Part shown: positions 1-10,882 of the stretch, piece by piece | Layout: each line of letters starts with the position of its first letter | How positions within the stretch are numbered: the first letter of the stretch is position 1 | Source: JAWKRB01 sp041389885 | GTDB taxonomy: Bacteria > Myxococcota_A > Polyangia > Polyangiales > Ga0077539 | NCBI GenBank assembly: GCA_041389885.1 | Contig: JAWKRB010000024.1 | Coordinates: 1 to 64,000, forward strand | Direction of reading: 5' to 3' | DNA: 64,000 nucleotides | Notes under the pieces: model-generated | The model's input: only the letters and a program-made list of their open reading frames with translations | What the model was told of the DNA's origin: nothing | Databases searched by the model: none | Program-made: the position numbers and the translations under genes

Positions 1-1389
1 GACGGAGACGGACGCAACGAGGTCATCGTCGCCCGCGCAGGCAGGGTCGCGGCGTTTCGCGCAGACGGGACCGCGCTGTGGTCCTACGCGGTGCCGGGGG
101 GCGGGCGGGTGTGGGCGTCGCCCGTGGTGACCGACCTCGCGGGCGACGCGAAGCTCGAGGTGGCCTTCGCCTCGCGCGGGCGAGTGCACCTGCTCGACGC
201 GAGAGGTGTTGCGGTGCAGGGCTTTCCGTTCACCTGGCGCGACGAGCTGCGGAGCCTCGCCGCGGGCGACCTCGACGGAGACGGGCGCCCCGAGCTCGTC
301 GCCCTCACCACCGGGCCGCTCCCCGGCGTGAACGGATCGCCGCGCGACATCCTCCTCGCCCTCCGCGGAGACGGGACCGTGCTCCCCGGCTGGCCGCCCA
401 ACACCACGGGCACCTCGGGCTGCGACGACCAGTGCTTCGTCACCGGGGGCTATGACCAGAACGTCGCCGTCGGTCCCCTCGACGCGGACGCGCGGTGGGA
501 CGTCGTGGGCGCGCAAGACAACGCGTACCTCTCCTGGCACCGGGGCGACGGCGTGGCCTTCGACGCGAACCCGATGTTTCGTATGCGCCGCAAGGTGCAG
601 GGCGTGCGGTTTCTGCACGACTACGCCCTCGCGCGGCAGGGCTACGCCGACGACGAAGAGGCCGCGAACCAGGCGCACTTCACCAACTCCGCGCCGGCCA
701 TCGCCGACCTCGACGGAGACGGACGCAACGAGATCGTCGTCGTCGGCAGCGTGCAGAACGCCGCGCAGAGCGACCGCACCCGCGGCGTCGCGCTCTGGGT
801 GCTCCACCCCGACGCCAGCCGCGCCGCGGGGTGGGAGGAGCCCCTGCACGTCCCCCGCTACCTCGCGGGGCTCACCGACTTCGACGGGACCAACCTCGTC
901 GGACTCACCAACCAGCCCTCCGTCGCCGAGCTCGACCCGGCGTCCCCTGGTTTGGAGGTGGTCTTCGCGGGCTTCGACGGCGCCGTGCACCTCGCGACCG
1001 CCGCGCGCACCCTGCGATGGCGCTTCGAGTACACCGCCGCCGCCGACGTGCTCACCGCGGGCGTCGCCGTGGCCGACCTCTCGGGAGACGGCGTGCCCGA
1101 GGTGATCTTCGCGACCTACTCGCCCCGCGCAGGCGCGAGCGCGCTCTACGTCGTCGGCGCAGACGGCGCGCTGCAGCACCGCGTCGCCCTCCCAGGACGC
1201 GGCGCGATGAGCGTGCCCACTGTCGCCGACCTCGACGGAGACGGATCCCTCGAGATCGTCGTCGCCCTCAAAGACGAAGGCCCCGAGAGCGCGTGGGTGC
1301 TCACCGTCCCCGGCTCCCACGGGGCGTGCCTCCCGTGGCCCACCGGGCGCGCGAACCTCCTGCGCAACGGCTACGTCCCGCGGAGTTGA
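1..1389 (+). CDS. FG-GAP/VCBS repeat protein, 5' end outside the window
   Basis: The reading frame is open from base 1, so only the C-terminal 462 residues are visible. At least five calcium-binding-loop-like FG-GAP/VCBS motifs occur, such as DGDGRNEVIV at the start, then DLDGDGRPELVAL, DLDGDGRNEIVVVG, DLSGDGVPEVIFA and DLDGDGSLEIVV near the end. Such repeats fold as beta-propeller blades in secreted or surface proteins. No membrane anchor or sorting signal is visible at the C terminus, and the signal peptide, if any, lies upstream. The substrate or partner cannot be told from the sequence. The frame ends in TGA just before a small hairpin and a dispersed palindromic repeat. The repeat family is clear; the function is not. 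Confidence 0.9.
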   Translation, partial: DGDGRNEVIVARAGRVAAFRADGTALWSYAVPGGGRVWASPVVTDLAGDAKLEVAFASRGRVHLLDARGVAVQGFPFTWRDELRSLAAGDLDGDGRPELVALTTGPLPGVNGSPRDILLALRGDGTVLPGWPPNTTGTSGCDDQCFVTGGYDQNVAVGPLDADARWDVVGAQDNAYLSWHRGDGVAFDANPMFRMRRKVQGVRFLHDYALARQGYADDEEAANQAHFTNSAPAIADLDGDGRNEIVVVGSVQNAAQSDRTRGVALWVLHPDASRAAGWEEPLHVPRYLAGLTDFDGTNLVGLTNQPSVAELDPASPGLEVVFAGFDGAVHLATAARTLRWRFEYTAAADVLTAGVAVADLSGDGVPEVIFATYSPRAGASALYVVGADGALQHRVALPGRGAMSVPTVADLDGDGSLEIVVALKDEGPESAWVLTVPGSHGACLPWPTGRANLLRNGYVPRS

Positions 1390-1400
1390 GCGCGCCGATG

Positions 1401-1417
1401 TCGTTGCACGGCAACGA
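1401..1417 (+). terminator. Hairpin downstream of the FG-GAP gene
   Basis: TCGTTGC-ACG-GCAACGA is a perfect 7-bp stem with a 3-base loop, 11 bases after the stop codon. There is no T tract, so it is only a candidate transcription end or mRNA-stabilising hairpin. Confidence 0.35.
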
Positions 1418-1429
1418 GAGCATCGCAGG

Positions 1430-1877
1430 CCCCTCCACCCCCGCCCCCTCCTCCATGGGCTTCGCCGATGGAGGAGGGGTTGCGTCCTTCGGGGTGGGTC
1501 TATGCGTCAAACGGCCCTTGGGATGCGTCACATGGCCTGAGACCGCGCGGATGTGTCTGCCATCCCTTGTGTCTCAGCCCCTCCTCCATCGGCGAAGCCC
1601 ATGGAGGAGGGGGCGGGGGTGGAGGGGCCCCGCGTCGGGTCGAAGGGACGCGGGGCGGTGTGGACAGGGGGCAGACCAGAGGCGCATCACGCTTGTTTTC
1701 AAGCGGATTCCTGACTTGTGTGTCGAACGCAGCGCCTCGGGAAAAGGGGTTCTTCGGTCGGGCAGAGGCCATGGTAGGTACCGGGGACGTCCGCGAATTC
1801 TACCCATTCCTACCCCTTGCAGAGCGTCTCTCCCGAGGCGGGAGAGGGCGCGCGGTAGCGCGGTGTGGGCGGCGGCC
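1430..1877. repeat. Dispersed palindromic element, copy A (left arm truncated)
   Basis: This is one of three related intergenic elements. It has two inner hairpins, each a perfect 12-bp stem (CCCCTCCTCCAT pairing with ATGGAGGAGGGG), at 1445-1479 and 1578-1612. They flank a conserved loop (1480-1577) that contains its own CTGAGAC...GTCTCAG pairing. The right arm continues through a short hairpin CGCTTG-TTTT-CAAGCG near 1690 to the GAGGCGGGAGAGGGCGCGCGG end. The left arm stops after the inner hairpin, so most of it is missing. Bases from about 1734 to 1831 are absent from copies B and C; they begin and end with CCTCGGGA/TCCCGAGG and look like a small insertion. Together with the flanks this fills the 577-base gap between genes. 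No credible coding sequence is present. Confidence 0.85.
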
Positions 1878-1966
1878 CGGCCATCGACGTCCCACCCGAC
1901 CCCGGCGCCCCGAGACTGTGTACGCTGCGCCCCAGCGCGAAGAACGCGCGCAGGGAGAGTGAACCC

Positions 1967-4900
1967 ATGGGAGTCTTGAAGTACGCGTCCTGGAGGATGC
2001 TCGCCGTCGGCGCCGTGTTGATCGGCTGCACCGGCTCGGCGGTGGTCGGCAACTCAGACGGAGGCGCCGGCATCGACGCGGAGCTCGACGCGCCGCTGCG
2101 CTGCCCGGGCACCCAGGTCGCGTGCGGGGAGGCGTGCGTCGACCTCCAGAGCGACGCGCGGCACTGCGGCGGCTGCGGCAGCGCCTGCGCCGCGGGGCAG
2201 GTGTGCGTCACCGGGCGCTGCGAGGTGCAGTGCCCCGCGGGGCTCACCCTCTGCGACGGACGCTGCGTCGACACCGCCACCCGCGCCGACCACTGCGGCG
2301 CCTGCGGGAGCGCCTGCGCCCAGGGCCTCGTGTGCAGCATGGGCCGCTGCGACGTCGCCTGCGCGCCGCCCCTCGTCACCTGCGACCGCGGCGCGGACGC
2401 GGGCCTCGACGCCGGAGGCACCGGGCGCTACTGCGCCAACCCCCAGATCGACCCGGGGAACTGCGGCGCCTGCGGCCGCGCGTGCGCCGCGGGCTTCGCG
2501 TGCCTCGCGGGCGAGTGCCGGGTGAACTGCGGCAACGGCGCCGTCGACTGCGGCGGCACCTGCCGATACACCCAGAGCGACCGCGCCCACTGCGGCGCCT
2601 GCGACAACGCCTGCCCCGCGGGGCAGGTCTGCTCGAACGGCGTCTGCGGCGCCACCTGCGGCGGCAGCACCACCCTCTGCGGCGGCGACTGCGTGAGCAC
2701 GCAGAACGACCCGCGGCACTGCGGCGTCTGCGACCGCGCGTGCGCGCTCGCCAACGTGGTGACCCCGGTGTGCGCGGCGGGCCAGTGCGCCGTGGGCGTC
2801 TGCGCCGGCGGCTACGCCGACTGCGACGGCGTGCCGACGAACGGCTGCGAGGTCAACGTGCGCGGCGAAGACGCGATGAACTGCGGCGCCTGCGGCCGCG
2901 CGTGCCGCTTCGCCAACGCCGCCGCCACCTGCGCGAGCGGCGCCTGCGTGATGGGCGCCTGCGGGACGGGCTACGCCGACTGCGACGGCGACCCCGCCAA
3001 CGGCTGCGAGGTCAACCTCAACGCCGACGGCGCGAACTGCGGAGCCTGCTCCCAGCCGGGGCAGAGCCGCGCGTGCGCCGCGGGGCAGGTGTGCTCCGGC
3101 GGGAGCTGCGCGGCGACCTGCGGCGCGGGCACCACGAACTGCGGCGGCGACTGCGCGAACACCCGCGTCGACCCGGCCAACTGCGGCGCCTGCGGCAACC
3201 GCTGCGCGCTGATGAACGCGAGCGTGAGCGCCTGCGCCAACGGCGCGTGCGTCGTGGGCGGGTGCGCCGCGGGCTTCGCGGACTGCGACCGCAACGCGGT
3301 GAACGGATGCGAGACCGCGGTGCAGGGCGACGACACCGCGAACTGCGGGGGATGCGGGCTGCGCTGCGCCTTCGCCAACGCCGCCGCCACCTGCGCGGCG
3401 GGCGCGTGCCGCATCGGCGCGTGCACCACGGGCTACGCCGACTGCGACGGCGACCCCGCCAACGGCTGCGAGGTCAACCTCAACACCGACAGCGCGAACT
3501 GCGGCGCGTGCAGCACCACGACGACCCCCCGCGCCTGCGCGGCGGGGCAGGTGTGCGCGGCGGGCAGCTGCGGCGCGAACTGCGGCGCGGGCACCACGAA
3601 CTGCTCGGGGAGCTGCGCGAACACCCAGTCTGACCCCGCGAACTGCGGCGCCTGCGGCAACCGCTGCGCGCTGCCCAACGCGAGCGTGAGCGCCTGCGCC
3701 GGCGGGCGCTGCGTGGTGGGCGGCTGCGGCGCGGGCTTCGCGGACTGCGACGGCGACGCGGTCAACGGCTGCGAGACGGCGGTGCGCGGGAGCGACGCGA
3801 GCAACTGCGGCGGCTGCGGCGTGCGCTGCCTCTTCGCCAACGCCGCGGCGACCTGCGCGAGCGGCTCGTGCGCGCTGGGCACGTGCAGCGCGGGCTTCGC
3901 GGACTGCGACCGCAACGCGGTCAACGGCTGCGAGGTGAACACCCGGAGCGACAACCGCAACTGCGGCGGCTGCGACGTGGTCTGCGGCGCGGGGCAGGTG
4001 TGCTCCAACGGCGCGTGCACGAGCAACTGCGGCCCCGGCCTCACGACCTGCGGGAACTCCTGCGTGAACGCCGCGTCTGACCCCTCGAACTGCGGCGCCT
4101 GCGGCAACGTGTGCCAGCTCGCGAACGTGAGCGTGCAGGCGTGCAGCGCCTCGGCCTGCGTCATCGGCGGCTGCTCCGCGGGCTTCGCCAACTGCGACGG
4201 CGTGGCGGGCAACGGCTGCGAGACGCGGGTGAACGCGGCCGACGCGAACAACTGCGGCGGCTGCGGCATCCGCTGCTCCTTCGCGAACGCGGGCGCGTCG
4301 TGCGTGAGCGGGAGCTGCGTGCGCGGCGCCTGCGCGGCGGGCTACGCCGACTGCGACGGCAACGCCGCCAACGGCTGCGAGGTGAACACCCGCAGCGACA
4401 ACGGCAACTGCGGCACTTGCAACACCGCCTGCGCCTCGGGGCAGGTGTGCGGCAACGGGGCCTGCGCCCTGAGCTGCCCGTCGGGGCAGAGCGTGTGCGG
4501 GGGGCGCTGCGTCGACCTCCAGACCGACGGCGCGAACTGCGGCGTCTGCGGCACCGTCTGCGGCGCGGGCCAGGTGTGCCGGTCGGGGAGCTGCGTGGTG
4601 AGCTGCCCGCCGGGCCTGAACAATTGCTCAGGCACCTGCCGCGACCTCGGCGTCGACCGCGCGAACTGCGGCGCCTGCGCGCGGGCCTGCCGCGGCGACC
4701 AGCTCTGCGCGAGCGGCGCCTGCGCGTGCACCACGGGCCTCACCGAGTGCGCCGGCGCGTGCCGGGACCTCCAGTCAGACCGCGCGAACTGCGGCGCCTG
4801 CGGCAACGCCTGCGGCACGGGCTTCGTGTGCTCCGCCGGCGCGTGCGTGTCGACCTGCCCGTCGGGCCAGCTCGTCTGCGGCGGCACCTGCCGCGACGCG

Positions 4901-5599
4901 CAGACCGACCCCACCAACTGCGGCGCCTGCGGCAACGTGTGCAGCAGCACCAACGGCACGCCGTCGTGCAGCGCCGGCGCCTGCCGCATCTCGTGCAGCT
5001 CGGGCTTCGCGAACTGCGACAACAACGTCGCCAACGGCTGCGAGGTGGCCACCAGCAGCGACCGCAACAACTGCGGCGCCTGCGGCAACGTCTGCCCCTC
5101 CGGGCAGAGCTGCGGCGGGGGGTCGTGCACGGGCAACACGGTGCCGGGCTTCACCGGCGTCGCGGGGCCCAACTACTCCGCGCAGGGCTGGATCCAGTGC
5201 GTCGGCGTGCTCGACCGGCAGAACATCGACGACCTGCCGAACAACGGCTGGGCGAACCTCTGCGTCGGCAGCGGGTACCGGCAGCTCCGCGTGGCCTGCG
5301 GCCCGAGCCCCAGCTCGGTGCGCTACATCGACGTGTCGCGGAACATCTTCTCGTCGCCGCTCACGAGCTACCCCGAGAACGGGCTGATCATCGGCTCGAA
5401 CTTCACGGTGCCGCAGAACGTGATCTACGCGTCGTCGATGAACCCCAACAACGGCGTCTCGTGGTGGGGCGGCCCCGACGGCTGCAGCGAGAGCTCGGGG
5501 AACATCACCATCAACAACAGCTGCACCTGGGACGCGTCGAACTGCTTCGGGCAGAACCTCACCGGCGACCGCTACCTCTTCGTGTACGTGCACCCCTGA
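1967..5599 (+). CDS. Giant cysteine-rich repeat lipoprotein
   Basis: The 1210-residue protein starts with MGVLKYASWRMLAVGAVLIGC, a lipoprotein signal whose Cys follows VLIG, so it is probably lipid-anchored at the cell surface or periplasm. The ATG was chosen because GGGAGAG lies upstream and it places the signal peptide at the N terminus; the frame is open further upstream. Residues from about 45 to 1050 are a string of about twenty CGxCGxxC modules interleaved with nine GYADCDG...NGCEV-type modules, resembling the Cys-rich repeat proteins of Myxococcus (MXAN_6577-like). The last 150 residues or so form a Trp/Cys-containing non-repeat domain. Some modules are identical at DNA level (55 bases at 2968-3022 and 3430-3484). 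The paralog at 56069-58246 shares the modules but not the tail. The function is unknown; a disulfide-stabilised rod or stalk is an inference. Confidence 0.88.
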   Translation: MGVLKYASWRMLAVGAVLIGCTGSAVVGNSDGGAGIDAELDAPLRCPGTQVACGEACVDLQSDARHCGGCGSACAAGQVCVTGRCEVQCPAGLTLCDGRCVDTATRADHCGACGSACAQGLVCSMGRCDVACAPPLVTCDRGADAGLDAGGTGRYCANPQIDPGNCGACGRACAAGFACLAGECRVNCGNGAVDCGGTCRYTQSDRAHCGACDNACPAGQVCSNGVCGATCGGSTTLCGGDCVSTQNDPRHCGVCDRACALANVVTPVCAAGQCAVGVCAGGYADCDGVPTNGCEVNVRGEDAMNCGACGRACRFANAAATCASGACVMGACGTGYADCDGDPANGCEVNLNADGANCGACSQPGQSRACAAGQVCSGGSCAATCGAGTTNCGGDCANTRVDPANCGACGNRCALMNASVSACANGACVVGGCAAGFADCDRNAVNGCETAVQGDDTANCGGCGLRCAFANAAATCAAGACRIGACTTGYADCDGDPANGCEVNLNTDSANCGACSTTTTPRACAAGQVCAAGSCGANCGAGTTNCSGSCANTQSDPANCGACGNRCALPNASVSACAGGRCVVGGCGAGFADCDGDAVNGCETAVRGSDASNCGGCGVRCLFANAAATCASGSCALGTCSAGFADCDRNAVNGCEVNTRSDNRNCGGCDVVCGAGQVCSNGACTSNCGPGLTTCGNSCVNAASDPSNCGACGNVCQLANVSVQACSASACVIGGCSAGFANCDGVAGNGCETRVNAADANNCGGCGIRCSFANAGASCVSGSCVRGACAAGYADCDGNAANGCEVNTRSDNGNCGTCNTACASGQVCGNGACALSCPSGQSVCGGRCVDLQTDGANCGVCGTVCGAGQVCRSGSCVVSCPPGLNNCSGTCRDLGVDRANCGACARACRGDQLCASGACACTTGLTECAGACRDLQSDRANCGACGNACGTGFVCSAGACVSTCPSGQLVCGGTCRDAQTDPTNCGACGNVCSSTNGTPSCSAGACRISCSSGFANCDNNVANGCEVATSSDRNNCGACGNVCPSGQSCGGGSCTGNTVPGFTGVAGPNYSAQGWIQCVGVLDRQNIDDLPNNGWANLCVGSGYRQLRVACGPSPSSVRYIDVSRNIFSSPLTSYPENGLIIGSNFTVPQNVIYASSMNPNNGVSWWGGPDGCSESSGNITINNSCTWDASNCFGQNLTGDRYLFVYVHP

Positions 5600-5622
5600 G
5601 CGCGCGCTGACCCCGCCGCCCT

Positions 5623-5638
5623 CCGCCCCTCCGGGCGG
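5623..5638. terminator. GC hairpin between convergent genes
   Basis: CCGCCC-CTCC-GGGCGG is a 6-bp perfect stem 24 bases after the Cys-rich gene and before the convergent pckG stop. It lacks a T tract. Its location fits a bidirectional transcription end. Confidence 0.35.
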
Positions 5639-5753
5639 GGGGCAGAGCGACCTGAATTCACCTTCGATTCCAGCGAGTTGCCGCGCGACACGGGCGGCGG
5701 GGCCCCGCGCTCGCCCGTCGCGTCGCGGGGCGGCGCGGGGGGCGGGGCGAGGA

Positions 5754-7538
<1,785 letters not shown>

Positions 7539-7726
7539 TCTACAAACCGATCCTTCCGCCGCGTCCCGAACCCTCTTGCAGCGGGTAGACGCACCAGACG
7601 CACCCGCGGCCACAGGGGAGGATCAACGGCGGCGGCACCGTAGCACGAAGCCGCGCCGTGATGTTGCGGCGCGGCGCGCGAGGGGTTCTGGTAGTGTCCT
7701 GATTTTCAAGAAGGGCCCCCACCGCC

Positions 7727-8767
7727 GTGAAGAGCTTTCTGTCGATCCTGGGCCTCCTGGGCATCCCCCTCGGGCTCTACCTCGCGTCCCTCCTGCTGCG
7801 CGGCGGGGGCACGTTCTGGGGCTGGTTCGGCCTGATGATCTACGTCGCGATCGACCTGGGGCTCTTCTGGTTGAGCACGTACCCCCGACGCGCGCGCTGG
7901 GCGCTGGGCGTCGGCGCGGGGCTGCTGTTGACCTTCGTGAGCCTCCGGCAGGTGCGCAGCTTTCCCACGGGCAGCGGCGCGCTCTACCGCCTGCCCGGCG
8001 AGGGCGCGGGGTCGTTCCTCGGGCGCCTCGCCGACGAGATGGACCTCGGGATGATGAGCTTCGTGGCCTTCGCCGACGTGGGCGCGACCTATCGCCCCGA
8101 CGCGAACCGCGCGAAGTCGTACGTGCGCAGCGCGTACCGCCGCATGCGGCAAGACCCTGACTTCGCGCCCATCCCCACGCCGATGCTCCCGACGATGCTC
8201 GGGATGAACAGCCCCACGTCGTTTCACACCCTCGTGTTCAACCCCCCGCCCGAGGGGCGCGCGGGGCGCGCGATCGTGTTCCTGCACGGCCTCGGCGGCG
8301 CGCAGAAGCTCCCGTGCTGGCTCCTCGCGCGGCGCATGCCCGACGCGCTCATCGTGTGCCCCTCGGTGGGCCTGCGCGGCGAGTGGGCGCACGACGAGGC
8401 GCGGCCCATCTTCGAGGCCGCGTTTCAGTACGCGCGCGTCCGCTCCAACGCCGTGTACGTCATCGGCCACGACCGCGGCGCCGTGGGCCTGCTGCATTTC
8501 ATGAACCGCAACCTCCTGGGCCACGCCAACGGCGTCGGGATGATCTCAGGCTTCAACGAGAACTACTTCGACGCGATCCGCCGCTCGACCATCCCGATCC
8601 TGAACCTCCGCGGCGCCTCCGACGAGCGCACGCCGCGCTACCAGGTCGAGGGCCTCGCCAACGCCCACCTCGTGCGCAACTACGAGCTGCCCGGCGGCAC
8701 CTTCGTGTTCTACGAGTCCGAAGAGGCCGTGCTCGAGCACATCGACGCCTTCTGCGGCGCGCACTGA
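7727..8767 (+). CDS. Membrane-anchored alpha/beta hydrolase with Asp-type nucleophile elbow
   Basis: The 346-residue protein has three hydrophobic segments in its first 75 residues or so, then a soluble domain. FLHGLGG resembles an oxyanion-hole HG motif. VIGHDRGAVG at residues 245-254 occupies the nucleophile-elbow position but carries Asp249 instead of the usual Ser. That G-H-D-R-G form is known in haloacid dehalogenase-like and epoxide-hydrolase-like alpha/beta hydrolases. LRGASDER could supply the acid, and His is available at the extreme C terminus. The GTG start is weakly supported (AAGGG about 13 bases upstream). It ends 10 bases from the convergent carotenoid oxygenase-like gene. The substrate is unknown; the membrane anchor is unusual for a dehalogenase, so a non-enzymatic or lipid-related role is also possible. 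Confidence 0.75.
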   Translation: MKSFLSILGLLGIPLGLYLASLLLRGGGTFWGWFGLMIYVAIDLGLFWLSTYPRRARWALGVGAGLLLTFVSLRQVRSFPTGSGALYRLPGEGAGSFLGRLADEMDLGMMSFVAFADVGATYRPDANRAKSYVRSAYRRMRQDPDFAPIPTPMLPTMLGMNSPTSFHTLVFNPPPEGRAGRAIVFLHGLGGAQKLPCWLLARRMPDALIVCPSVGLRGEWAHDEARPIFEAAFQYARVRSNAVYVIGHDRGAVGLLHFMNRNLLGHANGVGMISGFNENYFDAIRRSTIPILNLRGASDERTPRYQVEGLANAHLVRNYELPGGTFVFYESEEAVLEHIDAFCGAH

Positions 8768-8777
8768 CCGGCGCGCG

Positions 8778-10868
8778 TCACGCGCCCTTGAGGTGCTCCT
8801 CGTAGAAGCGCGCGACCTCGGGCTCGCGGAGCCAGTCGCCGAGGTCGTCCTCGACACGCGTGAGCCCCTCGCGCGGCAGCGGGCTCACCTCGGGGAGCCA
8901 CGCCGTGTGCAGGGTGTACCCCCAGTCGATCTCGGGGTGCCAGAGGCGGCACGCGGGGCCCTGCGAGACCTTGTCCGCGGCGAAGATCCACACCTCGCGG
9001 GGCTTGAAGCCCGCGGCGATGGACGTCTCGCCCGAGAACACGTTGCACACCACCCACCCGGCGCCGCCGCCGTCGACGTCGGGCACGAACTGCGGCGACA
9101 CCAGCTGCTGGTCGTCGCGGAGCGCGAAGCTCTCGACGAGGGAGGGCGCCGCGAGGTCGACGCGGAGCAGCGCCCCGGGCGCGCCGCCCTGCTGGAGGAG
9201 CCGCTCGAGGTCCGCCGCGGTTCGCAGGGGGTAGTCGTCGTAGAGGTCGCGCACGAGCCGCGTGAGCTGGTCGGGCACGAGGCCCTGGGAGTACACGAAG
9301 AGCTCCCCGAGGCGCGCGGGGTCGTGGCCCCAGGTGTTGATCCCGGGGCCCGCGGTGAGCCCCAGGGCCCAGCCCAGGTCGGGGTCGCGAAACACCTGAG
9401 ACGTCACCGCGCGCTCCTTCGCGGGGTCGATGACGTGGCGCCCCACGGCGTTGCACGACACCGCCGCGGGGAAGCTCCCGAGCACCGACGCGGGCAGCGC
9501 CGCGCCGTCGTAGCGGGTGTCTCCGCGGAGCACGAACTCGGCGCCGTCCATCGCGTTCTGGTGCACGGGGTAGAGCGTCGCGAAGCCCTCGGGCGTCGAC
9601 GCGAAGTCGGCGTGAAAGTGCACCACCTCGCCGGCCACCTCGACGCACTTCGCCTCGACGACCTTCGCGGGGAAGCTCGGGTGACCGTTCGACGGGAGGT
9701 CGTCGCGCTCGAGCTCGGCGCGGCGCACGAAGTAGAAGCGCGCGACGCTCGACTGCGGGCGCGAGACCTCCCTGCGGTACGCCGCCACCAGCGCCTCGGG
9801 CACGCGCTCGGGCACCGAGGTGATCCCGTCGAGCTCCATCTTGAAGGCCGCGTCGACGAAGATCACGTAGTCCTCGGTGAGGGCCATCTGGTGCGCCGAC
9901 TCGACCACCCGCACGGGCTCGCCGCCCCGCCGGAGCTCGAAGCGCTGGGGCTCCGCGCCCTCGCGCCAGCGCAGGAGGTACGTGAAGGGCTCGCCCGGTG
10001 ACTCGCCCTCCAGCGGGCCCGGCGCGGCGAAGTCGCGGAGCATCTTCGCGAAGCTCACGAACCACGTCGCGAAGGCCGCGCGGTCTTCGATCACCCCCCG
10101 CGCCATCTGCGCGAACGACGCGAGGGTCGAGAGCGGGCGCGACGCGAGCGCCGCCGCCGCCGAGGCCGCGTTGCGCAGCGAGGCCGCGCCCTCGTCGACG
10201 CCCTCCCCCACGCTCCGACCGGGCAGCGGGAACCACGGGATCCACGCCCCCAGGAACTGAAACAAACGCTTGCCCAGGTCGCCCAGCGAGCGCCCGTGGT
10301 TGAGCACGAAGAGCTCCCCCGTCGCCGCGTCGAAGCAGGGGTGCGCCGTGCTGAACACCTGCTTGAACGGTCGGCTGAGCAGCAGGTTGCCGCGCCACCC
10401 GCGCAGCGGGCTCACCGGCGCGACGAGCTCGAGGGTCTCGGGGTCGAGGTGGTGCGGGCGCCCGGCGTCGTAGGTCGCGAGCAGGCCCACGCCGCCGTCG
10501 GGCCGGCGCACCGGGAGCAGCGCGGTGTTCGAGAAATCCCGCGCGCCGAGCTTCGCCGAGAGCCGGGTGATGCCGAAGTCGCGAAACTCCCAGGCCGGTC
10601 CCCGCGCCCGCGCGCCCGCCTCGACCCGCGCGCCGGGGCCGCCCCCGCGGCGGGTGAGCACCCGAGCCTCGCCGTCTGAGAAATCCAGGCGATAGAACAG
10701 CGGAGCCCCGTTCAGGATCGGCGTGTTCGGGTTCGACCAGCCCGTCGGCGCCACGCCGAAGACGCTGCCGCGCAGTGAGATCGGAACAGATCCGGCCAGG
10801 GTCTGGAGCGCGCCGCGGAGCTCGGTGTCGCCGCGGTCATTCGCCGAGGGGGGGTAGGTGACGGCCAT
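8778..10868 (-). CDS. Carotenoid oxygenase (RPE65/CCD) family protein
   Basis: The family uses four histidines to bind non-heme Fe(II) and cleave carotenoid or stilbene double bonds with O2. Four well-spaced candidates are visible: AHPCFD (His176), SAHQMALTEDYVIF (about 329; this matches the family pattern H-x-x-a-l-T-e-x-Y), VVHFHADF (about 416) and GYTLHTAW (about 652). The 696 residues are longer than the usual 480-550, with extra sequence between the first two histidines. No signal peptide is seen, so it is probably cytosolic or membrane-associated. It starts 14 bases from palindromic repeat copy B, so its promoter must lie inside or beyond that element. No carotenoid biosynthesis genes lie nearby, so the substrate is unknown. 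Confidence 0.85.
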   Translation of the reverse strand: MAVTYPPSANDRGDTELRGALQTLAGSVPISLRGSVFGVAPTGWSNPNTPILNGAPLFYRLDFSDGEARVLTRRGGGPGARVEAGARARGPAWEFRDFGITRLSAKLGARDFSNTALLPVRRPDGGVGLLATYDAGRPHHLDPETLELVAPVSPLRGWRGNLLLSRPFKQVFSTAHPCFDAATGELFVLNHGRSLGDLGKRLFQFLGAWIPWFPLPGRSVGEGVDEGAASLRNAASAAAALASRPLSTLASFAQMARGVIEDRAAFATWFVSFAKMLRDFAAPGPLEGESPGEPFTYLLRWREGAEPQRFELRRGGEPVRVVESAHQMALTEDYVIFVDAAFKMELDGITSVPERVPEALVAAYRREVSRPQSSVARFYFVRRAELERDDLPSNGHPSFPAKVVEAKCVEVAGEVVHFHADFASTPEGFATLYPVHQNAMDGAEFVLRGDTRYDGAALPASVLGSFPAAVSCNAVGRHVIDPAKERAVTSQVFRDPDLGWALGLTAGPGINTWGHDPARLGELFVYSQGLVPDQLTRLVRDLYDDYPLRTAADLERLLQQGGAPGALLRVDLAAPSLVESFALRDDQQLVSPQFVPDVDGGGAGWVVCNVFSGETSIAAGFKPREVWIFAADKVSQGPACRLWHPEIDWGYTLHTAWLPEVSPLPREGLTRVEDDLGDWLREPEVARFYEEHLKGA

Positions 10869-10882
10869 GCGGCGAGGCTAGT

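Noticed and set aside
1468..1962. Open frames inside the palindromic elements (peptides starting MEEGLRPSG or MTHPKGS) in all three copies
   Set aside because: They arise in both strands of the same inverted repeat, differ in frame length between copies, have no ribosome sites, and show no coding-type conservation; the DNA pairing explains the similarity.
1865..1966. Upstream extension of the large Cys-rich lipoprotein
   Set aside because: The added 34 residues would bury the lipoprotein signal; a ribosome site precedes ATG 1967.
2968..3484. Possible CRISPR or direct-repeat array in the Cys-rich gene
   Set aside because: The repeats are in-frame protein modules with variable spacing and no unique spacers.
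2122..5610. Very long frames overlapping the Cys-rich gene in other frames
   Set aside because: Arg/Leu/His-rich products typical of shadow frames in G+C-rich repeated DNA; no domain is recognisable.
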